From: Vreelandella maris
GTDB taxonomy: Bacteria > Pseudomonadota > Gammaproteobacteria > Pseudomonadales > Halomonadaceae
DNA length: 64,000 nucleotides
Assembly (NCBI RefSeq): GCF_013371085.1
Contig: NZ_JABWCV010000009.1
Coordinates: 1-64,000 of the forward strand
Reading direction: 5' to 3'
Part shown: in pieces, positions 26,718 through 35,420 of the stretch
Position numbering within the stretch: the stretch's first letter is position 1
Layout of the letters: the number at the start of each line of letters is the position of its first letter
Made by a program: the position numbers and the translations under genes
The notes under the pieces: model-generated
The model's database searches: none
Told to the model about the DNA's origin: nothing
The model's input: only the letters and a program-made list of their open reading frames with translations

Positions 26718-27746
26718 TTAACGAACCTTCAAGCGCTTGCCAAACAGCATCGCTCCCAGCGTGGTGGTATTCGCCAATTTATTAAGGGCCACCGACCCGG
26801 CGAGTCCCACGACGATGAGTACCAGCGCATACACGCCAATCGGCAACGACAAAGGCTCAACCACCAGATCGGCAAGCACAAAGAACATGGGGTGGGCCAA
26901 GTAAATCCCAAACGAATACGCATTGATGTGGCGCACCCACAACGGCGCCGGGCGCCCAGCCAAATAACGCATGGCGCAAAGCGTAAACAGCACGAAGAAT
27001 GGAATCACCCACACCTCTTTGGATGAAAACGCCAGCCAACCCGCAAACGTCGCCGCTATAATTAGCGCCACCAATAGCACCAACCACGCCGGGTGCGCCA
27101 ATTGCTGCATCCAGGTGGGCCGCTCAGCGAGTACGCCCTCTGGGGCTAGCGGGTAGTAGCGCACTAGCACCAGCGCCAGGAAAAACACATAGATCCACCC
27201 CAGCGGGGCGATCCACAGCAGGTAGCCGGGCAAATCAACATCAAACCAATAAGCCAGCCCCCAATACGCCATGCTGATAACGCAGGCACCCCACAACCAT
27301 GGCACCGGATTCAATCGCCACAGCTGCCAGCGGGTAAACAGCCAATAAGCCACGTAAAACTGCATCGCAATGATCAAAAAATAGCCATGCCAGCCCGCAT
27401 AAACGTAATACTCGATAGCATTAGCCACGAACCCCACCGGCTCATCCGACGCCTGTTGGCTTAACCATTCAGCGGTGGAATAAATAAAGCCATACACAAA
27501 GTACGGCACCATCACATACTTTACGCGCTGAATAAGAAACCCCTCCGGCACGGATTTATCGTAGCGAACAGCAAACACAAAGACCGATATAAACAGAAAT
27601 ATTGGCGTACCCAGCACCAGCGGCAGGCGCATTAAATCAGTGGCGACATTATCGAGGCGTTGATTGACGTGATCTAATAAATGAAACAAAAAAACGGCTA
27701 TACAGCCGTAAGCGCGCAACCAATAGATCTCTTCAACTTTTCGCAT
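26718..27746 (-). CDS. Acyltransferase 3 family membrane protein
   Basis: 342 aa with about ten membrane helices. The N-terminal EEIYWLRAYGCIAVFLFHLL contains the family's conserved R-x10-H active-site pattern. It probably O-acetylates a cell-surface polysaccharide or lipid. The substrate is unknown. It is convergent with the glycosyltransferase-like gene. Confidence 0.82.
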   Translation of the reverse strand: MRKVEEIYWLRAYGCIAVFLFHLLDHVNQRLDNVATDLMRLPLVLGTPIFLFISVFVFAVRYDKSVPEGFLIQRVKYVMVPYFVYGFIYSTAEWLSQQASDEPVGFVANAIEYYVYAGWHGYFLIIAMQFYVAYWLFTRWQLWRLNPVPWLWGACVISMAYWGLAYWFDVDLPGYLLWIAPLGWIYVFFLALVLVRYYPLAPEGVLAERPTWMQQLAHPAWLVLLVALIIAATFAGWLAFSSKEVWVIPFFVLFTLCAMRYLAGRPAPLWVRHINAYSFGIYLAHPMFFVLADLVVEPLSLPIGVYALVLIVVGLAGSVALNKLANTTTLGAMLFGKRLKVR

Positions 27747-27897
27747 TGGGCCTCCCGCCGCTACATACGCCTAACCTGCTATCCTGCATAACTACTTTGT
27801 GTAACTGCTCGGCATAACGAGTCTGCATAGCTACGATGAACAACCAGTGCCGCCGCGCTGTCCGATTTTATTAAACTAGTTTAATTCTGGAGAAAAC

Positions 27898-28980
27898 GTG
27901 TTCATCCCAAAGCCACCTTTCCTCTCCTACCGGTTTCGCACCCTACTCACCACTTTTATTGGGTGGCTAACACTCAGCGGGCAAAGCTTGGCAAGCGACG
28001 TTGAGCATCATCATTTTTCCTCACCCACCCTCGGTTACGACTACCCCTATAGCGTGTATTTACCTGATAATTATGACACCCAGGCGACCACGCCCTACCC
28101 CGTCATTTACATGCTGCACGGCTCTTTTGGCACCGACCGCGACTGGGTTTCCCGCGGCAATCTTCAACAGGTAGCCGACAGGTTAATTCGCGCAGGGCAT
28201 ATCCCCCCAGCAGTTTTCATTATGCCCGGTAGCCGCAGCTGGTGGGTAGATGGCCACAACGAACCCGCCCGTAGCGCTTTTTTTAATGACCTAATGCCCC
28301 ACGTGGAAGCTACCTATCGCGTTGGGCAAGAACGCCACCTACGTGGCGTAGCGGGGCTTTCCGCCGGTGGCTACGGCGCGCTTAACTTCGCCCTAGAACG
28401 GCCCGATTTATTTGCTGCCGTCGCGGCGCTTAGCCCCGCAAGCTACGCCCCCCTACCACCGCGCAACTCCTCCGCCTGGCGCCACCCAGCCTTTATAAAT
28501 GACCAGGGGCAATTTGACCGCGAGCTTTGGGAAACCCTCAACTACACCGCCCATTTAGAAGAATACCGCCTGCGCGTCACCCCCCGCGGCACCGATGAAG
28601 AAGGCGACCTTCCCCCCGTACCACTGTATATCAGCGCCGGGCGCAGCGACGTTTACGACGCAGAATTTCACGCCCGCTTACTCCGCCAAGCCATGGAGCG
28701 CATTCAACCCAACGCCGTAAGGCTCGACCTTTACCCCGGCGGCCACACATGGCAGGTTTGGCGCGCCAGCCTACCCGCCGCGCTCAACTTCCTGTTTCAA
28801 TACGTGGGGCAAACAAACAGCGTAGCGGGAATTGAAAAACAAGCTGAAGCACAGGTTGAAACGCAAATGGAAGAACAGATTGAACAGCAGAATGAAAAAC
28901 AAGCCAATGAAGCGCGAGTAGAGGCAGCAAGCCCAAGCGGTTTAGAAAGCACCGCCAGCACTGAGGAAGTAAGCAGCTGA
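27898..28980 (+). CDS. Exported alpha/beta-hydrolase esterase with Glu/Gln-rich tail
   Basis: 360 aa. A signal peptide ends near SLAS. The esterase D/putative esterase fold has the oxyanion-hole region YPVIYMLHGSFG, nucleophile elbow GLSAGGYG, acid near SAGRSDVYD and catalytic His in YPGGHTWQVW. After about residue 300 comes a low-complexity tail rich in Gln and Glu (EAQVETQMEEQIEQQNEKQA), not part of the fold. It starts with GTG 27898 behind GGAG. It may be related to S-formylglutathione-hydrolase-like or acyl esterases. Confidence 0.78.
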   Translation: MFIPKPPFLSYRFRTLLTTFIGWLTLSGQSLASDVEHHHFSSPTLGYDYPYSVYLPDNYDTQATTPYPVIYMLHGSFGTDRDWVSRGNLQQVADRLIRAGHIPPAVFIMPGSRSWWVDGHNEPARSAFFNDLMPHVEATYRVGQERHLRGVAGLSAGGYGALNFALERPDLFAAVAALSPASYAPLPPRNSSAWRHPAFINDQGQFDRELWETLNYTAHLEEYRLRVTPRGTDEEGDLPPVPLYISAGRSDVYDAEFHARLLRQAMERIQPNAVRLDLYPGGHTWQVWRASLPAALNFLFQYVGQTNSVAGIEKQAEAQVETQMEEQIEQQNEKQANEARVEAASPSGLESTASTEEVSS

Positions 28981-29025
28981 ACGCACTACACTGAAGCAAC
29001 ATCCAACACGACAAGGAAGACCACA

Positions 29026-29328
29026 ATGCATCAACATATTGAATGGGACGAACCCGGCAGCGCCAGCGTAGTGGAATACTTTAAAAACGACCCCGACCAC
29101 AGGGCACCCGACCCAGGCGATATTATTTCCGCACGTTTCCAGGGCATGATGGTACGCATCAAAGTAGAAGCGTACCGCGAAGATGACGCTGTCAGCATTG
29201 GCGAAGTTGTCGCCATCATCGACACCAACGGCGGCCGCCACCAACGCCACAGCAAGCTCGAAGTCGGCCACATCGTGCGAGTACCCGACGACAAACGCGC
29301 CATGGAAACACCACCAAAAGAAGATTAA
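29026..29328 (+). CDS. Hypothetical protein, 100 aa
   Basis: Unrecognised. A soluble, acidic, probably beta-rich protein (VVEYFKNDPDHRAPDPGDII; EVVAIIDTNGGRHQRHSKLE). AAGGAAG lies upstream of the ATG and a terminator follows. It is 45 nt from the esterase gene and could be co-transcribed with it. Confidence 0.65.
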   Translation: MHQHIEWDEPGSASVVEYFKNDPDHRAPDPGDIISARFQGMMVRIKVEAYREDDAVSIGEVVAIIDTNGGRHQRHSKLEVGHIVRVPDDKRAMETPPKED

Positions 29329-29361
29329 CACGTTAGCGCGTTCCTGATTTCAGTAACAGAG

Positions 29362-29385
29362 GCCATCCAACGCGATGGCTTTTTT
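29362..29385 (+). terminator. Rho-independent terminator
   Basis: GCCATC/GATGGC stem, 6-nt loop and six T. It ends the esterase/hypothetical transcript. Confidence 0.85.
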
Positions 29386-29492
29386 GTGTGAATTTGAATA
29401 GCCAAGCAGCCATTCTTGAGTAGCGTAATCGCAACCACATTGATGGCCTTGCGATTACGCGCAGCAATACCAAAGGCACTTATCATATTTAT

Positions 29493-29518
29493 TGCGGATG
29501 GGGAGACTCGAACTCCCA
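29493..29518 (-). pseudogene. 3' fragment of a tRNA gene (tRNA-Leu-like), possible att remnant
   Basis: On the minus strand: a complete T-arm (GGGAG, loop TTCGAGT, CTCCC) followed by CATCCGCA, the 3' half of an acceptor stem, then ATA instead of CCA. The D-arm and anticodon arm are missing. tRNA 3' ends are left as direct copies when islands integrate. The leucine identity rests on the GCGGATG-type acceptor and is tentative. Confidence 0.6.
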
Positions 29519-29522
29519 CATC

Positions 29523-29550
29523 TTTCTGAGCTGCCTGAGCTACAGCGCAA
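29523..29550 (-). repeat. Lone degenerate type I-F CRISPR repeat
   Basis: 24 of 28 positions match the array repeat, in the same orientation (plus strand TTTCTGAGCTGCCTG, ending AGCGCA). It lies about 725 bp beyond the array end, outside the DUF29 gene, and directly abuts the tRNA fragment. Part of it also resembles a tRNA D-arm (TAGCTCAG), so chance similarity is possible. Confidence 0.5.
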
Positions 29551-29718
29551 ATTAATCACCTAAGGTGGCAGGCAAACTATCCTCACACTCCGCGTTAGCA
29601 ACAGTTAACAGAAGCCACCATGTAAATTTATACTCACTTCAATATTGTCGCCTGTTGTCTTCTTGCGTTTACACTAAACAAATGCAAAGTGGTTTAGCGG
29701 TTTTAGAGGAGTATCACT

Positions 29719-30150
29719 ATGGCCGTACATTATGAACACGATGCCTATGCCTGGGCCCTTGAGCAAGCTGGGCTACTGCGGGCGGGGAAACTGGAGCAAC
29801 TTGATCTTGAGCACCTCGCCGAGGAGATTGAGAGCATGGGCAAAAGCGAACGGCGCGCGCTGGTCAGCCAATTGGCTCGTCTGTTAATGCACCTGCTGAA
29901 ATGGGATCACCAGCCCGAACGCCGCTCACGTAGCTGGCGGTTGACGATCATTGATGCCCAAGCCAAAACGAATCGCTTACTGAACGACAACCCCAGCCTA
30001 AAAGCATCATTACCTGAACTGATGAGCGAAGCGTACGAAGATGCACGCCGCGCAGCAGCGATTGAGACCGATAGCGAGCTGCACGCTTTTCCAGAAAAGT
30101 GTATGTACAGTTTCGATGAAGCGGTAACGTTTCAACCTGTCGAGCACTAA
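29719..30150 (+). CDS. DUF29 family protein
   Basis: 143 aa, matching the DUF29 pattern: YEHDAYAWALEQAGLLRAGK at the N-terminus, LDLEHLAEEIESMGKSERRA and the LLMHLLKWDHQPERRSRSWR block. The protein is helical and soluble and its function is unknown. DUF29 genes are often multicopy and found near mobile DNA. AGAGGAG gives a good Shine-Dalgarno. Codons 6-16 resemble the oldest spacer of the neighbouring CRISPR array (27/32). Confidence 0.85.
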   Translation: MAVHYEHDAYAWALEQAGLLRAGKLEQLDLEHLAEEIESMGKSERRALVSQLARLLMHLLKWDHQPERRSRSWRLTIIDAQAKTNRLLNDNPSLKASLPELMSEAYEDARRAAAIETDSELHAFPEKCMYSFDEAVTFQPVEH

Positions 30151-30274
30151 ATCGCATGAAAGCAGTCAGGCCTAACCACTTACTCGCCCAATGCACGTCA
30201 CTTGTAGCTTGGCATGAGCGCTAGCGCACCCCGAAAGCACCGCACAGCGATACTACCAGTACACATCTTAAATC

Positions 30275-30359
30275 TAGCAAAACTGCCTGGACGGCAGCGT
30301 ACTCTCACCCATACTTCTGCGCTTCGTTGACGTTTACCTGAGCTACCTGGGCAGCGCAC
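30275..30359 (-). repeat. Degenerate leader-distal CRISPR repeats
   Basis: Two decayed repeats: 30275-30302 (CTGCCTGGACGGCAGCG core preserved, flanks lost) and 30333-30359 (27 nt, several changes and a shortened hairpin). The interval between them is 30 nt. The next interval, 30360-30391, is a normal 32-nt spacer. Decay at this end is expected for the oldest part of an array. Confidence 0.75.
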
Positions 30360-30391
30360 GAGCAGGATGCCTACGCCTGGGCGCTTGAACA

Positions 30392-32699
30392 TTTCTGAGC
30401 TGCCTGGGCGGCAGCGAACCGAGCCAGCAGGCTTTAGGCCTCACTATCGCATTTCTGAGCTGCCTGGGCGGCAGCGCACAATGCTGCGCGGCTTACGCGC
30501 GAGAGGGTAGCTTTCTGAGCTGCCTGGGCGGCAGCGCACGAGGTGGTTGACGTGCGGGCGGCGTTTGATGATTTCTGAGCTGCCTGGGCGGCAGCGCACT
30601 TGTTGAACATAGCGCCGTTCCAGAACGGATATTTCTGAGCTGCCTGGGCGGCAGCGCACCCGAGATCAGGTGGCTCACTGCGTGCTACCTTTTTCTGAGC
30701 TGCCTGGGCGGCAGCGCACAGAGACACTACCCAAACGCTCTAGCTCGTTTTTTTCTGAGCTGCCTGGGCGGCAGCGCACGCTATGCAAATGCACTGTCAG
30801 GATTGCGGCTGTTTCTGAGCTGCCTGGGCGGCAGCGCACTTCTGGACCGGCCTACGTCCAAGCGAATATATTTTCTGAGCTGCCTGGGCGGCAGCGCACT
30901 GAGCGCTTCGTGTTCCAGTCGCCTTCTTCATTTTCTGAGCTGCCTGGGCGGCAGCGCACGTATTGATGGTGGGGGTTCTTATTCTATGGGATTTCTGAGC
31001 TGCCTGGGCGGCAGCGCACGGCCCCTTTTTAGCATCCTGAACTAATCAGGATTTCTGAGCTGCCTGGGCGGCAGCGCACTTCAACCGCTGTTTCTATCCG
31101 TGCTTATAACGTTTCTGAGCTGCCTGGGCGGCAGCGCACTCAGGGACGTACAGGACGCGACCTGCTGAACTTTTCTGAGCTGCCTGGGCGGCAGCGCACT
31201 GGCCAGCGCTTCAGTCAGGTCGTCGGTATCGTTTCTGAGCTGCCTGGGCGGCAGCGCACTGCTCCCCAGCAGCGCCGGGCTTTTCGTTTCTTTTCTGAGC
31301 TGCCTGGGCGGCAGCGCACGAATCGACCGAGCTGGTCACCGTGCCGTCAAATTTCTGAGCTGCCTGGGCGGCAGCGCACCTGTCTAGCTCCTGGCGGATG
31401 GTTTGCAGGTATTTCTGAGCTGCCTGGGCGGCAGCGCACTTGACGCGGTCCGTGCTGGCTGGAACTGGTGGTTTCTGAGCTGCCTGGGCGGCAGCGCACT
31501 CATTAAGCGAGCGGACGCGGCTCTAGAGGCTTTTCTGAGCTGCCTGGGCGGCAGCGCACTTCGCGGTCATCAATGGCGTCGGGCACGTCTTTTTCTGAGC
31601 TGCCTGGGCGGCAGCGCACTTCGCTCGCTGCTGTGCTGTCAGTGCCATTAATTTCTGAGCTGCCTGGGCGGCAGCGCACTTGACTGTTAGTAGTCATGGT
31701 CACGCTTAATATTTCTGAGCTGCCTGGGCGGCAGCGCACAAGCTGGCACTGGTGGCGGGTTGAAGGAGTGTTTTCTGAGCTGCCTGGGCGGCAGCGCACG
31801 CTACTCATACCGCTTTCACCGCAGCAATGACTTTCTGAGCTGCCTGGGCGGCAGCGCACACCGCACGTTGCAGTTCGGACAACCCGTGGTATTTCTGAGC
31901 TGCCTGGGCGGCAGCGCACGTTATCGATGCGCGGCGCTTCGATGGTGAGCTTTTCTGAGCTGCCTGGGCGGCAGCGCACAACCACCGACATACGCGGTGA
32001 GCTGATTTGGTTTTCTGAGCTGCCTGGGCGGCAGCGCACATCTCGCCTTCCTGCTGCTCCTGTTGGAAGGTTTTCTGAGCTGCCTGGGCGGCAGCGCACC
32101 ATGAAGCCATGCACACGCTTTGCGCCGAACATTTCTGAGCTGCCTGGGCGGCAGCGCACGCTGCTGAAATCTGCGCGCCGCTGCGGCTATTTTTCTGAGC
32201 TGCCTGGGCGGCAGCGCACGGCGGTTTCACGCTGCGGCGCGGCCATCGGCTTTTCTGAGCTGCCTGGGCGGCAGCGCACATTTAAAATTGCCACGGTCTA
32301 CAGCTTGAATCTTTCTGAGCTGCCTGGGCGGCAGCGCACTCATTGTGGTCGCGTTTTGGTCGCAGAGGTTATTTCTGAGCTGCCTGGGCGGCAGCGCACG
32401 CCAAGCGGCGCAGCCGGTCGCGGGCTTCCAGTTTCTGAGCTGCCTGGGCGGCAGCGCACGCAGCCTGAAATATCGATTCCGTCATACTGCATTTCTGAGC
32501 TGCCTGGGCGGCAGCGCACTTTACAAGGGCCGCTTTGGCCGCGCCGCCAATTTTCTGAGCTGCCTGGGCGGCAGCGCACCATAGTTGTCGATGTCGCGCT
32601 TGCGACGGTCATTTCTGAGCTGCCTGGGCGGCAGCGCACCGAAACCAGCCACGTAAGCGCGGAACTTATGTTTTCTGAGCTGCCTGGGCGGCAGCGCAC
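30392..32699 (-). CRISPR. Type I-F CRISPR array, 39 repeats and 38 spacers
   Basis: 28-bp repeats recur with an exact 60-bp period from 30392 to 32699. All 38 repeats from 30452 on are identical, and only the first (30392-30419) differs by one base (GCGAAC instead of GCGCAC at its end). All spacers are 32 nt. Read on the minus strand, the repeat has the I-F hairpin CTGCC-GCCCA-GGCAG followed by the 8-nt handle CTCAGAAA left by Cas6f. Transcription runs leftward from the leader next to cas6f, so the newest spacers are at the 32.7-kb end. Peptides read through the array are artefacts. Confidence 0.98.
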
Positions 32700-32733
32700 T
32701 AGAGCATACCAAAATTAATGTGCTGATTGTTAA
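32700..32733 (-). promoter_or_regulatory. CRISPR leader: promoter and IHF site
   Basis: On the minus strand TTAACA (32728-32733), a 19-bp spacer and TATGCT (32703-32708, extended by TGG) form a likely promoter that starts at the first repeat. Between the elements, AATCAGCACATTA (32716-32728) is a perfect match to the IHF consensus WATCARNNNNTTR. IHF bending of the leader guides spacer integration in type I-F systems. Confidence 0.65.
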
Positions 32734-32745
32734 AGAGCTTTAGCC

Positions 32746-32783
32746 GAAAAAAGCGGTATCACCCTTTTCAGAGTGACACCGCT
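32746..32783 (-). terminator. Terminator after cas6f
   Basis: Minus-strand hairpin AGCGGT-x-TCAC type (32752-32783, one mismatch) followed by six T. It separates the csy operon from the array transcript. Confidence 0.88.
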
Positions 32784-32828
32784 AAGTGGTTGATTATTGG
32801 TGGCCAATTTTCATGCTAGAAAAAAGGG

Positions 32829-33398
32829 TCAAAACCAGGGCACCGTGGCGTTGGGGCTTAGGCCGTAATGGCTAAACGTGCCTTCCGTTGCAGAAGCCAA
32901 CGGTTTGCTATGTTCAATAAACAGGCTAAAACGCTGCTGGGTGGAGCGGCTATTGATCTGCACAAAGGGGAGCTCAATGCGTCGTTCAGCCAACTTGGCA
33001 TAAATCTTCCGCGCCTCTGCTTCTGAAATATCATGCCGTTTGGCGTAACGTTTGGCCCGGCTTTCACTGCCCGTATTAAATTGCTTACGCGCCACGTTTA
33101 TATGCTGAGTATTTGCAGGTACCGCAAGCACTTCGCTCACCTGGGTGTGGTCGCGCATACCGGTTAGCCAGTCCGCTCTCATTAGCTGCTGCAAACGTGC
33201 TTGCGTGCCATGCAAGCGAAGGTGATCGCCCAGTGTGCGAGCGCGAACACCGTGCTTATAGCCTGGGAAACTGGCGCCTACATCTTCGGCATGTAAATCA
33301 AACAGCGCCCGGTGCAGCTTGTTATAAAGCGCGCCCATTAACATTGCCGGGGCAAAGTCAGGATCGGGCCTTAAACGAATGTCGATATAGTGATCCAT
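32829..33398 (-). CDS. cas6f: CRISPR endoribonuclease Cas6f (Csy4)
   Basis: 189-aa repeat-specific RNase that cuts the pre-crRNA at the base of the repeat hairpin and stays bound to the crRNA 3' end in the Csy complex. His29, the catalytic general base of the family, is present (NKLHRALFDL). The Arg-rich helix (ESRAKRYAKRHDISEAEAR) that holds the RNA stem and the C-terminal SHYGLSPNATVPWF are typical. It is the last gene of csy1-2-3-cas6f, 3 bp after csy3. Confidence 0.95.
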   Translation of the reverse strand: MDHYIDIRLRPDPDFAPAMLMGALYNKLHRALFDLHAEDVGASFPGYKHGVRARTLGDHLRLHGTQARLQQLMRADWLTGMRDHTQVSEVLAVPANTQHINVARKQFNTGSESRAKRYAKRHDISEAEARKIYAKLAERRIELPFVQINSRSTQQRFSLFIEHSKPLASATEGTFSHYGLSPNATVPWF

Positions 33399-33401
33399 GG
33401 T

Positions 33402-34427
33402 TTACCCCGCTTCGCCGAATACACCACCGCGAATCAGGGTCGCCATCACAAAGTGCTGATCTTCCTTCGTAGGCACTTGGTCCTTGATCATCCAGTTATC
33501 TAGGAGTGAATAGAAATCAGCTTTCTGCTTGGGCTGGCGGTACGCTTTACCCTGCGTGGTCACTGAGCCATACGGCTCAACGGCAATCGGCCCAAGATCA
33601 TCATCGTTTTCATTGGGGTACCAGGTGTCGATGGTACGAATGGCGTTACCCAACTTTTGCGAGTGAATACCGGCAATGTTGCTGACGTGATAAAGCGTTT
33701 TGCTCTTATCACCCCGGCCCCGCTCAAGAATCAGCTCTTGTGAAGGAAACACTTCTTGGCCACTGCCCACGCGCACATAGGCCACTACCTCTAGCAGTAA
33801 GTGCTGTTCCCCCACCAACGCGGCGGCGATAACACCGGCGAGTTCTTTAAGCTCGGCGGTCTCCTCAAAGGCCCGCAACGAAAGCGACAGTGCATCAAAC
33901 GTCCACTCTTTGGTGGCTTTACCCTGCGCCAATTGGCGAACGCTTACCTCGACTTGCTCAGCGCCCATGCGGTTACGCCACAGAAAGCGGCCATTAGCGA
34001 GGTTATTGGCATAGCGATGCGCCAGCTCGCCGAAGCCTTGCGCTTGTTTATACTCGGCAACTGCCTGTTCCAGCTTGGCTTGGTACTCGGCGTTATTACA
34101 GGCCGAAGGCGTTCCGGCACCCGCCAATACGCGCAGCGTAAAACGAGCAACTAAGGTGTCTGCATCGTGGGGCAGCGTGGCGACATCCACCGTTTGCAGG
34201 TTGGGATTTTCAATCGCTGCGTCTAGCTTAGCGGGGTCTTGGTCTTTGGCTTTCAGGCGGTTGGAAATGGTGCCGCGCACCGACTTTTCGCGCACTTCTA
34301 CCGGCTGCCACTGCTGATTATCTTGCCGCTTTTCCCAGCTGCTGGCGTAAAGCAGGGCATCGGAAGGATCAAGCTTGCGTTCAAAGGCGAGGACGGAAGC
34401 GGTTTTAAGGGTATCGTTTTTAGCCAT
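33402..34427 (-). CDS. csy3: CRISPR backbone subunit Csy3 (Cas7f)
   Basis: 341-aa Cas7-type subunit. Six copies form the helical crRNA-binding backbone of the type I-F surveillance complex. Typical segments are [20 protein letters not shown] at the start and [20 protein letters not shown] near the end. The length is normal. It lies 15 bp after csy2. Confidence 0.95.
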   Translation of the reverse strand: MAKNDTLKTASVLAFERKLDPSDALLYASSWEKRQDNQQWQPVEVREKSVRGTISNRLKAKDQDPAKLDAAIENPNLQTVDVATLPHDADTLVARFTLRVLAGAGTPSACNNAEYQAKLEQAVAEYKQAQGFGELAHRYANNLANGRFLWRNRMGAEQVEVSVRQLAQGKATKEWTFDALSLSLRAFEETAELKELAGVIAAALVGEQHLLLEVVAYVRVGSGQEVFPSQELILERGRGDKSKTLYHVSNIAGIHSQKLGNAIRTIDTWYPNENDDDLGPIAVEPYGSVTTQGKAYRQPKQKADFYSLLDNWMIKDQVPTKEDQHFVMATLIRGGVFGEAG

Positions 34428-34442
34428 GATAGAGCTCCTGGT

Positions 34443-35420
34443 TTACTGGGCAGTGGCGCGAAGGTGGTAATCGTTATTGAGTCGGTAAAGTCCCGCTTCT
34501 TCGTCGTTATCAACGTACCAAAGCAGGTCTTCCGGTTGCTTCATGCGGTGGGGGCTGACCCACTCGCCAATGGAGTAGAGGCTTTCAACAAAGCGAAACT
34601 GAGTCTTGGCATCGCGAGCATTGGCCACTTCGCCGGGATTAAATAGATCGGAAATAGCGCCGTAACCTACAGGGATAGGCACCAGCCAGCCGCGATAGGG
34701 GCGCTGAGCCTGCCAAACGGGCTTCTCGTTGGATTCACCTTCATTTTCCAGGGCGCAGTGGTGATTGAGCCGTGAAAGATCCAGCCACGCATCCAGCAAA
34801 CTGGCATCCGGGTTCTGCTGTTGCAGCGTCTGGTGGTGCTCGGCGAGGTAGTCATCGCGCAGGGTTAGCGCAAAGCCCGGCAGCCAGCGCCGTTTTAGGC
34901 GTTCGAACTGCTTTTGCCGCTTTTCTTCATCGTCATCAAGCGCGACCCATTGCGGGCGTTGCTTGTGGCTTGGCACGGCGCGGTTAGGGATGACGCTACC
35001 ACCGGCAATACGCATACCTGCAACGATCTCACTGATTTGTTTGGCAATCTCATCATGCTCACTTTCTGCCGCGGCTGAATCAATCGTGAAGATCAGCGTG
35101 ATATCCAGATGGATGCGCCCTTCTTCTACAATCGCTGCCGTTCCGCCAGTTTTATCCACTGGATTACGGGTGAGATGAAAACCACGGATATAGCCGCCTT
35201 CAGTGGCCTGGGCTTCAAAGTCATGGCAGATAACGCCGACGTTACCGAGCGAAACGTTGATGCCTGCTGCATAGAGTTTGCGTTCCAGGGCGTGCATCAA
35301 TCCCACAAAAGCACTCATGGCAGGAAAGCCCCAGGTCATTGGGCTGGAAATCGCATTAGCGTTTTGTACCCGCAGGCGTGGTAAAACCAGGAGGTTTTTC
35401 ACTTCACTCATCGTCATCAC
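34443..35420 (-). CDS. csy2: CRISPR subunit Csy2 (Cas5f)
   Basis: 325-aa Cas5-type protein that caps the crRNA 5' handle together with Csy1. Family features are LLVLPRLRVQNANAISSPMTWGFPA (first 20: LLVLPRLRVQNANAISSPMT) and GVICHDFEAQATEGGYIRGF. It overlaps the csy1 stop by 17 bp, which implies coupled translation. Confidence 0.94.
   Translation of the reverse strand: MMTMSEVKNLLVLPRLRVQNANAISSPMTWGFPAMSAFVGLMHALERKLYAAGINVSLGNVGVICHDFEAQATEGGYIRGFHLTRNPVDKTGGTAAIVEEGRIHLDITLIFTIDSAAAESEHDEIAKQISEIVAGMRIAGGSVIPNRAVPSHKQRPQWVALDDDEEKRQKQFERLKRRWLPGFALTLRDDYLAEHHQTLQQQNPDASLLDAWLDLSRLNHHCALENEGESNEKPVWQAQRPYRGWLVPIPVGYGAISDLFNPGEVANARDAKTQFRFVESLYSIGEWVSPHRMKQPEDLLWYVDNDEEAGLYRLNNDYHLRATAQ

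Noticed and set aside
30199..30226. A third degenerate repeat beyond the array end
   Set aside because: Only about 17 of 28 positions match and the interval to the next repeat (48 nt) is irregular.
30434..32718. Long open frames through the CRISPR array encoding repetitive peptides on both strands
   Set aside because: They are translations of the identical 28-bp repeats at 60-bp period (a multiple of three) and have no start signals.
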